A DNA stretch of 19,277 nt from Methanobacteriota archaeon (lineage in GTDB: Archaea; Halobacteriota; Syntropharchaeia; JACQPP01): the NCBI GenBank assembly GCA_016207465.1, contig JACQPP010000110.1, positions 1 through 19,277 on the forward strand. Direction: 5' to 3'. The position numbers and the translations under genes are program-made. Positions within the stretch are counted from its first letter, which is position 1. The number at the start of each line of letters is the position of its first letter. Below are positions 11,610-18,843 of the stretch, in pieces. The notes under the pieces are model-generated. The model saw only the letters and a program-made list of their open reading frames with translations. It made no database searches and was not told where the DNA came from.

Positions 11610-12262
11610 AGCCCCGCGATTTGAGCGACGTGGCCCGCGTGGTGGCGGGAGCCCTCGACAGGCACCGGGTCCCCTACCTCATCTCGGGGATGTTTGCGGG
11701 CAACTACTGGCTGGGGGACCAGGCCCGGCGCACCACCTTCGACGTGGACCTCGTCATCTACGCCCCGGAGGATGGCCTCTTGCCCGCGCTGGAGGAGCTG
11801 AAAGAGGGGGGATGGGACTTCCGGAAGCGGGGGGAGGGGTTCTACCAGATGCGGATTGAGGACACCCTCTTCGCGATTGATTTCTTCCTATCTCTGAACG
11901 CCGCCCCCCACAGGGAGGCGGCGTTGGCCAACCACGAGGCGAACACCCCGCCCCGGGGGGACTCCGGGGAGGAGCGGCTGCTGGCCGCCTACGAGGAGGA
12001 GCGGCACCGGCGCCGGAAGAGGGCGAAAATCGCGGGGGCCGGCCTGTGGCTCTGCACCCCGGAGGATGTGGTGGTCACCAAGGTGTTCCTCAACCGCTCC
12101 AAGGACATGGGAGACATCTGCCTGCTGATGCGGATTGATTCCCTGGACCGGAACTACCTGAACCGCTGGCTGAAGAAACTCGGGTTCATGGAGCGGTTCC
12201 TGGAGATTCTGGAGAGGTGCAGGGGGGAGGAGGCGCAGACTCTGAGGCCTCGGGAGCGATGA
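11606..12262 (+). CDS. Nucleotidyltransferase-fold protein (AbiEii/DUF6036-like)
   Basis: The 218-residue protein has the DNA polymerase beta-type nucleotidyltransferase core: VPYLISGMFAGNYWLG with Ser27-Gly28, then TTFDVDLVIY with metal-binding Asp46 and Asp48, and a third acidic residue at Asp92 (FAIDFF). After the core come a charged stretch (EEERHRRRKRAKIAG) and the CTPEDVVVTKVFLNRSKDMGDI segment typical of AbiEii/DUF6036-type proteins. Relatives act as toxins that transfer nucleotides to tRNA or proteins, or as antitoxins; other members are metabolic. The 4-base overlap with a small HTH gene is the usual toxin-antitoxin layout. A palindromic repeat (11894-11932) supplies residues 97-109, just after the third Asp, and may have been inserted. 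Confidence 0.8.
   Translation: MKPRDLSDVARVVAGALDRHRVPYLISGMFAGNYWLGDQARRTTFDVDLVIYAPEDGLLPALEELKEGGWDFRKRGEGFYQMRIEDTLFAIDFFLSLNAAPHREAALANHEANTPPRGDSGEERLLAAYEEERHRRRKRAKIAGAGLWLCTPEDVVVTKVFLNRSKDMGDICLLMRIDSLDRNYLNRWLKKLGFMERFLEILERCRGEEAQTLRPRER
11894..11932. repeat. Dispersed palindromic element, copy B (inside the nucleotidyltransferase gene)
   Basis: AACGCCGCCCCCC (11897-11909), loop ACA, and GGGAGGCGGCGTT (11913-11925) pair at 12 of 13 positions, then GGCCAAC follows. Against copy A, three of six differences are in the loop, two form a compensatory T-A to C-G change in the stem, and one is the single unpaired stem base. The unit reads in frame as L N A A P H R E A A L A N, with no stop. 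Confidence 0.7.
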
Positions 12263-12275
12263 AGAGGCCCCGGGC

Positions 12276-13067
12276 TCACTTTCCCCGCAGCCGGTATCGG
12301 ATGATTCTCCGCCTTGCCTTCTCGATGGACTCGGTGAGGGGGATGTTTTTGGGGCAGGCCTCGACGCATCCGAAGGCGGTGTGGCATCTCCAGACCCCGT
12401 ATTGGCTGTCGAGGATGCCGATTCTCTCCTGGATTCCCTCGTCGCGGGTGTCGGCGATGAATCTCCAGGCTTTGGCGATGGCGCTGGGGCCGAGGTAGTT
12501 CTCGTCGGTCCAGAGGACGGGGCAGGCCCCCTCGCAGCATCCGCACATGATGCAGCCGATTTCGTGGTCTATTTTTTTTCGGTCTCGGGGGCTCTGGAGC
12601 CACTCCCGGGTGAGGTCTTTCTCGTCTTTGGTCTTGTTGACGAGGTAGGGGGTGATGAGGTTGTATTTGCGGAAGAAGTTGGTCATGTCGCAGACGAGGT
12701 CGCGGACGACGGGGAGGCCGGTGAGGGGGCGGAGGGTGACCTCGGGGCCGAGGCGGGCCACCTGGGTCTGGCAGGCGAGCATGTTCTTGCCGTTGATGTC
12801 CATGGCGCAGGAGCCGCAGACGGCGTGGCGGCAGGAGTAGCGCACGGCGAGGGAGCCGTCCTGGGTGTCGAGGAGGTGGATGAGGGCGTCGAGGACGGTG
12901 AGGCCGGGGCGGGTCTCGACGGGGTAGGTCTGGAAGTGGGGGGTTTTCTCGACGGTTGGCTCGTGGCGGTAGATTTTGAATGTGACGATGGCTTGGGTGG
13001 AGGCCTGCATGGCGGGGGCCGCGGTCGGCTGGGTCTCTGCGGGTTTCGCCTGGGTTTCCGCTGCCAT
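12276..13067 (-). CDS. sdhB: Succinate dehydrogenase iron-sulfur subunit
   Basis: From ATG 13067 the protein has 263 residues. A 30-residue Ala/Pro/Thr-rich lead precedes the ferredoxin domain. The [2Fe-2S] ligands lie in YSCRHAVCGSCAMD and the following MLAC; the [4Fe-4S] ligands in CIMCGCCEGACP; the [3Fe-4S] ligands in CHTAFGCVEACP. It carries electrons from the flavoprotein to the membrane quinone site. The ATG follows the sdhA stop by 2 bases; the longer frame would overlap sdhA and is not needed. It is the last gene of the sdhCDAB operon, and faces the nucleotidyltransferase gene across 13 bases. Confidence 0.95.
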   Translation of the reverse strand: MAAETQAKPAETQPTAAPAMQASTQAIVTFKIYRHEPTVEKTPHFQTYPVETRPGLTVLDALIHLLDTQDGSLAVRYSCRHAVCGSCAMDINGKNMLACQTQVARLGPEVTLRPLTGLPVVRDLVCDMTNFFRKYNLITPYLVNKTKDEKDLTREWLQSPRDRKKIDHEIGCIMCGCCEGACPVLWTDENYLGPSAIAKAWRFIADTRDEGIQERIGILDSQYGVWRCHTAFGCVEACPKNIPLTESIEKARRRIIRYRLRGK

Positions 13068-13069
13068 GG

Positions 13070-14782
13070 TCAGTAGACTCGTGCTTCCGGTTTCCATTGG
13101 GTGATGGTGACGGGCTTGTAGTCAAGTTTCGGCCCCTGGGGGGTGTGGGTGGCGAGGGTGTGCTTGAGCCAGTGGGTGTCGTCGCGCGTGGGGTGGTCGG
13201 TGCGGGAGTGGCTCCCGCGGCTCTCGGTGCGGGCGAGGGCGCCGAGGGTGATGACCTCGGCGAGGTCAAGCATGGCTTCGAGTTCGAGGATGTGGATGAG
13301 GTCGAGGTTGTAGCGGAGTCCTTTGCGGCGGAGGCGGACCCCGGGGAAGCGGCCTTTGAGTTCCCGGATTTTGTCGAGGGCCCGGCGGAGGTCCTTTTCG
13401 TTGCGGAAGACCTGGACCTGGTCGTCCATGGTGTTTCCCATCTCGGTCTTGATGGCGGCGTAGTCCTCGGTGGCCTCGCCCTGGCCGAGGCCCCGGATTT
13501 TTTTCTCGGCGGCCTGGGTCTCGGCATCGAAGATTTTGCCGTTGGCCTCGGTGGGGTTGGCCTTGGCATATTGGGCGGCGGCGGCCCCGGCGCGGGCCCC
13601 GAACACCACGGTTTCGAGGAGGCTGTTGCCGCCGAGGCGGTTGGCTCCGTGGACGGAGACGCAGGCGGTCTCCCCGCATGCGTAGAGGCCGGGGAGGGGG
13701 GTGGTCCCGTTGATGTCGCAGGCGATTCCCCCCATGGTGTAGTGGTGGCTGGGCTGGATGGGGATGGGGGCCTCCACGGGGTCCACGCCAGCGAAGTTGA
13801 TGGAGAGGTCCCGGATGCCCGGGAGCCGTTCTTCGATGCGCTCGCGGCCCACGTGGGTGAGGTCCAGGTGGACGTAGCCCCCGGGGTATCCGCGTCCCTC
13901 GTTGATTTCGGTGGCGATGGCCCGGGCCACGATGTCGCGGGGGGCGAGTTCCATGAATTTCTCCGCGTAGCGTTTCATGAACCGCTCGCCGTCCTTGTTC
14001 TTGAGGTAGCCCCCTTCGGCGCGGGCCCCCTCGGAGATGAGGATGTTGGTCCCGAAGAGGCCGGTGGGGTGGAACTGGACGAACTCCATGTCCTCCAGGG
14101 GGGCCCCTTTCCAGTAGGCGAGGGCCATGCCGATGCCGGTGTTCACGTGGGCGTTGGTGGTCTTGCGGTAGATTCGGCCCGCCCCGCCGGTGGCCATGAT
14201 GACGGCGTCGGCCCGGTAGGACTCGAGTTTGCCCTCGGTCATGTGGAGGGCGATGACTCCGCGGGCCCGCCGGGCGGCGGGGTTCTTGGGGTCTTGGTCC
14301 ACGACCAGGGAGAGGATGTGGCGCTCCTCGTAGACCTGGACTTGGCGCTTGAGGCACTGCTCGAAGAGGGTGTGCATGAGGACGTGGCCGGTCTTGTCGG
14401 CCGAAAAACATGTCCGGGGGAACCCGGCGCCCCCGAAGGGCCGCTGGGCGATGCGGCCGTCCTCCATGCGGGAGAAGGGGGCCCCCCAGTGCTCCATCTC
14501 GATGATTCGGCTCGGCGCCTCTTGGCACATGGTCTGCACCGCGTCCTGGTCGGCGAGGAAGTCGCTCCCCTTGATGGTGAAGTAGGTGTGGGCCTCGGGG
14601 CTGTCCTTGGGGTCGGCGGTGCCGAGGGCCCCGTTGATGCCCCCTTGGGCGGCCCCGCTGTGGCTCCGCACCGGGTGGACCCGGGAGAGGATGGCCACGT
14701 TGGCCCCCAGGTCGGCGGCGGCCACGGCGGCCCGGCACCCCGCAAGGCCGCCCCCGACCACCAGGATTTGGTGCGTGTACAT
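13070..14782 (-). CDS. sdhA: Succinate dehydrogenase flavoprotein subunit
   Basis: The 570-residue protein starts with the FAD-binding VVGGGLAGCRAA (residues 8-19) and RSHSGAAQGG, where His41 is the expected covalent FAD ligand. EFVQFHPTGL, EGARAEGGYLKN, QPSHHYTMGG and GANRLGGNSLLE are the substrate-site and capping-domain signatures of succinate dehydrogenase/fumarate reductase. It oxidises succinate to fumarate in the citric acid cycle. The ATG lies 2 bases after the sdhD stop. The frame is open further upstream only because it shadows sdhD. Lack of other fumarate reductase genes, and two membrane anchors, favour the dehydrogenase direction. Confidence 0.96.
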   Translation of the reverse strand: MYTHQILVVGGGLAGCRAAVAAADLGANVAILSRVHPVRSHSGAAQGGINGALGTADPKDSPEAHTYFTIKGSDFLADQDAVQTMCQEAPSRIIEMEHWGAPFSRMEDGRIAQRPFGGAGFPRTCFSADKTGHVLMHTLFEQCLKRQVQVYEERHILSLVVDQDPKNPAARRARGVIALHMTEGKLESYRADAVIMATGGAGRIYRKTTNAHVNTGIGMALAYWKGAPLEDMEFVQFHPTGLFGTNILISEGARAEGGYLKNKDGERFMKRYAEKFMELAPRDIVARAIATEINEGRGYPGGYVHLDLTHVGRERIEERLPGIRDLSINFAGVDPVEAPIPIQPSHHYTMGGIACDINGTTPLPGLYACGETACVSVHGANRLGGNSLLETVVFGARAGAAAAQYAKANPTEANGKIFDAETQAAEKKIRGLGQGEATEDYAAIKTEMGNTMDDQVQVFRNEKDLRRALDKIRELKGRFPGVRLRRKGLRYNLDLIHILELEAMLDLAEVITLGALARTESRGSHSRTDHPTRDDTHWLKHTLATHTPQGPKLDYKPVTITQWKPEARVY

Positions 14783-14784
14783 CG

Positions 14785-15213
14785 CTACCTCACCAGGAAG
14801 GGCCCCAGGGCGAAGAGGGCGTAGGCGAAGGTGGCGATGCCGATGGCGTGGAGGGTGCGGGTGATGGAGGCAGTGGCCTCGGGCCAGATTCTCATGTCCA
14901 CGATGATGTTGCGGAGGCCGTTGAGGCCGTGGTAGATGGTGGTGCCGATGAGGCCCATGTCCACAATGATGAAGAGGAGGGTCTTGAGGCGGATGCTGAT
15001 GTTCTCCACGGTGAGCACCTGGGGGAGGACCGCGTAGTGGACGGTCCACCAGTGGATGGCCACGAAGACCACCAGGAGCACTCCGCTGACCCGCTGCATG
15101 AGCCAGGGGCGCATCCCGGATTCCCGGTAGAGGCCGGGGATGGCCGCGGGGGCCCCGTAGGCGGGGGAGCCCGCCGGGGGGTTGGCGTCGAGGAGGTCGA
15201 GAGAGGGGGTCAT
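14785..15213 (-). CDS. sdhD: Succinate dehydrogenase membrane anchor subunit
   Basis: The 142-residue protein has a 35-residue polar lead and three membrane helices, about residues 41-62, 78-104 and 118-141. The first carries RVSGVLLVVFVAIHWW and the second ends YHGLNGLRNIIVD. The histidine of HxxNG(L/I)R is a usual haem ligand in these anchors. With SdhC it forms the quinone site. The ATG follows the sdhC stop directly (stop 15214-15216, ATG 15211-15213). Confidence 0.9.
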   Translation of the reverse strand: MTPSLDLLDANPPAGSPAYGAPAAIPGLYRESGMRPWLMQRVSGVLLVVFVAIHWWTVHYAVLPQVLTVENISIRLKTLLFIIVDMGLIGTTIYHGLNGLRNIIVDMRIWPEATASITRTLHAIGIATFAYALFALGPFLVR

Positions 15214-15708
15214 CTATCCTCCGCGGCTTCCGGCCTTGGCGAGGAGGGGGGCGAGGGCGTAGAGGAAGGCCATGAGGAGGAGGCCCGAGAGGACCAGCAC
15301 CCCCCAGAAGAGCCCCTTCTGGTGGCGGGTGCCGACGCCCGCGTCGAAGAGGGTGATGCGGATGCCGTTGATGGAGTGGAAGAGGACCGCGCCGAAGAGG
15401 GCGACGTCGAAGAGCAGGAAGGGGGGGGAGACGAGGATTTCCATGAGGTCGTCGAAGTCCCTCTGGGAGAAGTTCACGGTGGAGACGGTGGCGATGTGGA
15501 TGAAGAGGTAGGCGAGGAGGAAGAGGCCGGTGACCCGGTGGAGGACGAAGGCCAGCATGCCGCTCTCCCTCTGCACCGGGGTCATGAACCTCCGGGCGAG
15601 CCCCAGGAGGCCGAGGAGCCGCTTCTCGGCCCAGTCGGTCACCTCGTTGAGGAGGAGCTGGGCCTTCTCCAGGAGGTCGTCCAGCATGGCCTCCGGGTTC
15701 TTCGGCAT
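15214..15708 (-). CDS. sdhC: Succinate dehydrogenase cytochrome b subunit
   Basis: From ATG 15708 the protein has 164 residues. A 45-residue amphipathic N-terminal part precedes three membrane helices (about 56-79, 99-121 and 140-158). LHRVTGLFLLAYLFIHI is the SdhC signature with two histidines, and LFHSINGIRITLFD supplies the second-helix haem ligand. The longer open frame runs across the promoter and is rejected: a TATA-like element at 15736-15749 sits about 30 bases before this ATG. It is the first gene of sdhCDAB. Confidence 0.9.
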   Translation of the reverse strand: MPKNPEAMLDDLLEKAQLLLNEVTDWAEKRLLGLLGLARRFMTPVQRESGMLAFVLHRVTGLFLLAYLFIHIATVSTVNFSQRDFDDLMEILVSPPFLLFDVALFGAVLFHSINGIRITLFDAGVGTRHQKGLFWGVLVLSGLLLMAFLYALAPLLAKAGSRGG

Positions 15709-15735
15709 GGGCGAGGGGGAGTCTCTATGGCCCCG

Positions 15736-15749
15736 GTTTAAACTTTTTC
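15736..15749 (-). promoter_or_regulatory. TATA element for the sdhCDAB operon
   Basis: Minus strand GAAAAAGTTTAAAC, 28-41 bases before ATG 15708. It is one of the strongest A/T words in the window. A leader near zero is expected. Confidence 0.6.
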
Positions 15750-15780
15750 TACACGGATAACGGCGGGAAACGGCGATAGG

Positions 15781-15787
15781 CTTTTTG
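15781..15787 (+). promoter_or_regulatory. Weak TATA-like element for glutamate dehydrogenase
   Basis: CTTTTTG, about 30 bases before ATG 15815. It resembles the T-rich promoter words at 1142 and 11316 and supports the ATG over the GTG at 15806. Confidence 0.35.
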
Positions 15788-15814
15788 CGGCCCCTCTCCG
15801 AGTAGGTGTCGCTC

Positions 15815-17065
15815 ATGCCCGCCGGGAACCTCTACGAGAGCGCCAGGGGCCAGGTGGACCGGGTGGCGCGGAAGCTGGGGCTGGAGCCGGGGATGGCGGA
15901 AATCCTGAAGCACCCGAAGCGGGAGCTCACGGTCCACTTCCCGGTGAAGATGGACGACGGCTCCATCCGGGTCTTCACGGGCCACCGGGTCCAGCACAAC
16001 ATCGCCCGGGGCCCCTGCAAGGGGGGCATCCGCTACCATCCCCGGGTGACCCTCGACGAAATCCGGGCCCTCGCCATGCTGATGACCTGGAAGTGCTCGG
16101 TGGTCAACCTCCCCTACGGGGGGGCCAAGGGGGGCGTGGTCTGCGACCCCAAGGGGATGAGCCTCGACGAGCTGGAGCGCATGACCCGCCGCTACACCAG
16201 CGAGATTGTCTCCATGATAGGCCCCGAGGTGGATATACCGGCACCGGACGTCTACACCGACTCCCAGACCATGGCCTGGGTGATGGACACCTACAGCATG
16301 ATCAAGGGCTACTCGGTCCCCGGGGTGGTCACCGGCAAGCCCCTGTCCATCGGGGGCTCCGAGGGGCGGAGGGAGGCCACCGCCCGGGGATGCATGTACA
16401 TCCTGCGGGAGTATGCCCGCCGCCGCAAGAAGAACCTGAAGGGGATGCGGGTGCTGGTCCACGGATACGGCAACGGGGGCTCCAACGTGGCCCGCCTCCT
16501 CCACCAGGAGACCGGGGCCCGGATTGTGGGAATCTGCGACTACACGGGGGGCGCCTACACCTCGAAGGGAATCGCACCGGCCGCCGCCTGGTACCACAAG
16601 GAGAAGACCGGCTCCATCGCGGGCTTCAAGGGGGCCCGCACCCTCGACGGGGAGGAATTCCTCGAGCAGGAGGCTGATTTCCTGGTGCTGGCGGCCCTGG
16701 AGGACACCATCCACCGGGGCAACGCCCGCCGCCTCCAGGTGGAGACCGTGGCCGAGATTGCCAACGGCCCGGTGACCCCCGAGGCCGACGACATCCTCGC
16801 CAAGCAGGGCATCGAGGTGCTCCCCGACATCGTCACCAACGCCGGGGGGGTGGTGGTCTCCTACTTCGAGTGGGTCCAGGACCTCCAGAACTTCTTCTGG
16901 AGCCACCCCGAGGTCAACCAGAAACTCGAGAACATCATGGTCAAGACCTTCACCGACGTGGCCAGCATCGCCCAGAGGGAGAAGACCACCCTCCGCACCG
17001 CCGCCCTCATGCTGGCCATCGGCCGCGTCGTCGAGGCCACCCAGACCCGCGGGATTTATCCGTAG
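15815..17065 (+). CDS. gdhA: Glutamate dehydrogenase
   Basis: The 416-residue protein matches hexameric archaeal glutamate dehydrogenases in length. Substrate domain: RGPCKGGIRYHP (Lys69), MTWKCSVVNLPYGGAKGGV (Lys93, catalytic Lys105) and IPAPDVYTDSQTM with the catalytic Asp. The coenzyme domain begins at MRVLVHGYGNGGSNVARLL, a Rossmann glycine motif. PDIVTNAGGVVVSYFEWVQ and the last helices complete the family. It converts glutamate to 2-oxoglutarate and ammonia, or the reverse, feeding the citric acid cycle beside the sdh operon. NAD versus NADP use cannot be settled by eye. It is convergent with the MinD-like gene, the stops being 4 bases apart. Confidence 0.95.
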   Translation: MPAGNLYESARGQVDRVARKLGLEPGMAEILKHPKRELTVHFPVKMDDGSIRVFTGHRVQHNIARGPCKGGIRYHPRVTLDEIRALAMLMTWKCSVVNLPYGGAKGGVVCDPKGMSLDELERMTRRYTSEIVSMIGPEVDIPAPDVYTDSQTMAWVMDTYSMIKGYSVPGVVTGKPLSIGGSEGRREATARGCMYILREYARRRKKNLKGMRVLVHGYGNGGSNVARLLHQETGARIVGICDYTGGAYTSKGIAPAAAWYHKEKTGSIAGFKGARTLDGEEFLEQEADFLVLAALEDTIHRGNARRLQVETVAEIANGPVTPEADDILAKQGIEVLPDIVTNAGGVVVSYFEWVQDLQNFFWSHPEVNQKLENIMVKTFTDVASIAQREKTTLRTAALMLAIGRVVEATQTRGIYP

Positions 17066-17069
17066 AAAA

Positions 17070-17873
17070 TCACACCCGGGCGGGCCGGTGGCTCTTCTCG
17101 CGGAGTCTCTCCTCCTTGAACCGCCGGAGGATGGAGAGGAGCCGCGTGGAGAAGGCCCCCTGGCTGGTGTATCTCTCGAAGCGGGCGAGGCTCCGCTCCA
17201 CCTCGCCGCGGGCGGCGGCCTCCACCATGTCCCCGGCGAGGCGGGCGTACTGCTGGGCCGCGGCCCCCTCGGGGTGCTCCAGGGCGTAGGGGGTCCCCTT
17301 GAGGAGGTAGCGCTCGGCCTCGGGCCACTCGGGGATGGCGGCCCAGGGGGCCTCCGGGGGGGCCACCCCTCCCATACTGCCATCTTTCTGCCGGTTGATG
17401 ACCCAGCGGAGGGGGAGGCCCACCTGGCGGGCGATGCGCTTGGTGTCGGTCCAGGTGACGAGGTCGGCGTTGGTGACCAGGAGGGCCTCGTCGCACATCC
17501 CGAGGAGCTCCCCGTTGCCGTTCTCGATGCCCGGGTAGGTGTCGAGGAGGACAAAATCCGCTCGGAGGTCGCGGAGCCCCTCCCGGAGGCGGGTGAGGGG
17601 CCACTCGGGGACCGAGGCGAGGCAGGGGAGGAGGGAGACCCCGCTGGGGTGCTGGATGAGGGCGGTCTCCAGGGAGATGGTCCCCGCGAGGACATCGTGG
17701 AGGGTGGCGTCGAAGGCGTAGACGCCGAAGTGGAACCGGAGGTCCGGGTTGACGAAGTTGCAGTCCACCACCGCCACCCGCTGGCCCATGAGGGAGAGGG
17801 TGACCCCCAGGTTGGCCACGGTGGTGGTCTTTCCCACGCCCCCCTTGCCCGAGAGGGCGGCCACCATGCGCAT
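17070..17873 (-). CDS. Second MinD/ParA-type ATPase
   Basis: The 267-residue ATPase has SGKGGVGKTT at residues 8-17 (signature Lys10), VVDCNFVNPDLRFHFG, and FVLLDTYPGIENGNGE after Walker B. It is clearly paralogous to the ATPase at 9288-10505: both share FHFG/LHFG, the (A/D)ATLxDVL segment and HPSGVxLLP. It lacks the long linker and SHOCT-like tail, ending instead in a basic amphipathic stretch (LLSILRRFKEERLREKSHRP) that might act as a membrane anchor like the bacterial MinD tail; this is inference. The second ATG (17867) is possible. It could position a cell-envelope or surface structure; no partner gene is beside it. Confidence 0.88.
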   Translation of the reverse strand: MRMVAALSGKGGVGKTTTVANLGVTLSLMGQRVAVVDCNFVNPDLRFHFGVYAFDATLHDVLAGTISLETALIQHPSGVSLLPCLASVPEWPLTRLREGLRDLRADFVLLDTYPGIENGNGELLGMCDEALLVTNADLVTWTDTKRIARQVGLPLRWVINRQKDGSMGGVAPPEAPWAAIPEWPEAERYLLKGTPYALEHPEGAAAQQYARLAGDMVEAAARGEVERSLARFERYTSQGAFSTRLLSILRRFKEERLREKSHRPARV

Positions 17874-17896
17874 AGCAGGAGGTGGAGGGAAAATGG

Positions 17897-17906
17897 TCTA
17901 TATACT
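17897..17906 (-). promoter_or_regulatory. TATA box for the second MinD-like gene
   Basis: Minus strand AGTATATAGA, centred 28 bases before ATG 17873; a leaderless mRNA is predicted. It lies just past the pdxS stop codon, so this gene is transcribed independently of pdxS. Confidence 0.65.
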
Positions 17907-17911
17907 TTCTG

Positions 17912-18805
17912 TTACTGGCCGCGAATCTGGAGTTTCTCTTTCTCCTCCAGGTTGCGGGTCTCGATTCCCTTCATGGGCGTTCCCACCCCCCGGCTGATTT
18001 CAGCGAGGCGCCGGGGGTCGTCGTAGTGGTTGACCGCCTCGACGATGGCCCGCGCCATCTTCGCCGGGTTCTCGGATTTGAACACCCCGGAGCCCACGAA
18101 GACCCCGTCGGCCCCCAGGCGCATCATGAGGGCGGCGTCGGCGGGGGTGGCGATTCCCCCGGCGGCGAAGTTCACCACCGGCAGGCGCTGGAGCCGCGCG
18201 GTCTCCTCCACGAGGTCGGGGACCACCTTGAGGCCTCGGGCCGCCTCCAGGTGTTCCTCGGGGGTCTTGCCTTGGAGTTCGCGGATGGTCCCCATGATGA
18301 GTTTCATGTGGCGCACCGCCTCCTTCACATCGCCGGTTCCCGCCTCCCCCTTGGTGCGAATCATGGCCGCCCCCTCCTGGATGCGGCGGAGGGCCTCCCC
18401 GAGGTCCCGGGCCCCGCAGACGAAGGGCACGGTGAACCGGGTCTTGTCAATGTGGTGCTCGTCGGCGGGGGTGAGGACCTCCGACTCGTCAATCATGTCG
18501 GCCCCCAGGCTCTGGAGTATCTCGGCCTCCACCAGGTGGCCGATGCGGCACTTGGCCATCACCGGGATGGTCACCGCCTCGATGATTTCGGCGATGCGCT
18601 GGGGGTCGGCCATGCGGGCCACCCCCCCGGCGGCTCGGATGTCGGCGGGGACCGCGTGGAGGGCCATGACCGCGACGGCCCCGGCCTCCTCGGCGATTCT
18701 GGCCTGCTCGGCAGTGGTCACATCCATCACCACCCCCCCTTTCTGCATCTTGGCGAAGCCCCGCTTGAGGAGCTCGGTGCCGTGGCGCAGTTTCTCCAGT
18801 TCCAT
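17912..18805 (-). CDS. pdxS: Pyridoxal 5'-phosphate synthase lyase subunit
   Basis: The 297-residue protein is PdxS from end to end: RGFAKMQKGGVVMDVTTAEQ, ALHAVPADIRAAGGVARM, IPVMAKCRIGH (Lys85, forming the Schiff base with ribose 5-phosphate) and MIRTKGEAGTGDV (Lys152, the second catalytic lysine), then FAAGGIATPADAALMM and GADGVFVGSGVF for phosphate binding. With the glutaminase PdxT it makes pyridoxal phosphate from ribose 5-phosphate, glyceraldehyde 3-phosphate and ammonia. pdxT is not in the window. The ATG at 18805 is the usual start; the longer frame crosses the promoter. Confidence 0.97.
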   Translation of the reverse strand: MELEKLRHGTELLKRGFAKMQKGGVVMDVTTAEQARIAEEAGAVAVMALHAVPADIRAAGGVARMADPQRIAEIIEAVTIPVMAKCRIGHLVEAEILQSLGADMIDESEVLTPADEHHIDKTRFTVPFVCGARDLGEALRRIQEGAAMIRTKGEAGTGDVKEAVRHMKLIMGTIRELQGKTPEEHLEAARGLKVVPDLVEETARLQRLPVVNFAAGGIATPADAALMMRLGADGVFVGSGVFKSENPAKMARAIVEAVNHYDDPRRLAEISRGVGTPMKGIETRNLEEKEKLQIRGQ

Positions 18806-18831
18806 GGGTGAGGACGCTCTTGGACGTTCCA

Positions 18832-18843
18832 GGCTATAAAGCC
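18832..18843 (-). promoter_or_regulatory. TATA box for pdxS
   Basis: Minus strand GGCTTTATAGCC, itself a palindrome at its ends, centred about 32 bases before ATG 18805. It overlaps the stop codon of the upstream aminotransferase gene, so pdxS has its own promoter. Confidence 0.65.

Noticed and set aside
13097..14824. Long plus-strand open frame of 575 codons
   Set aside because: It is antisense to sdhA, whose FAD and active-site motifs are complete; the plus frame has no recognisable domain.
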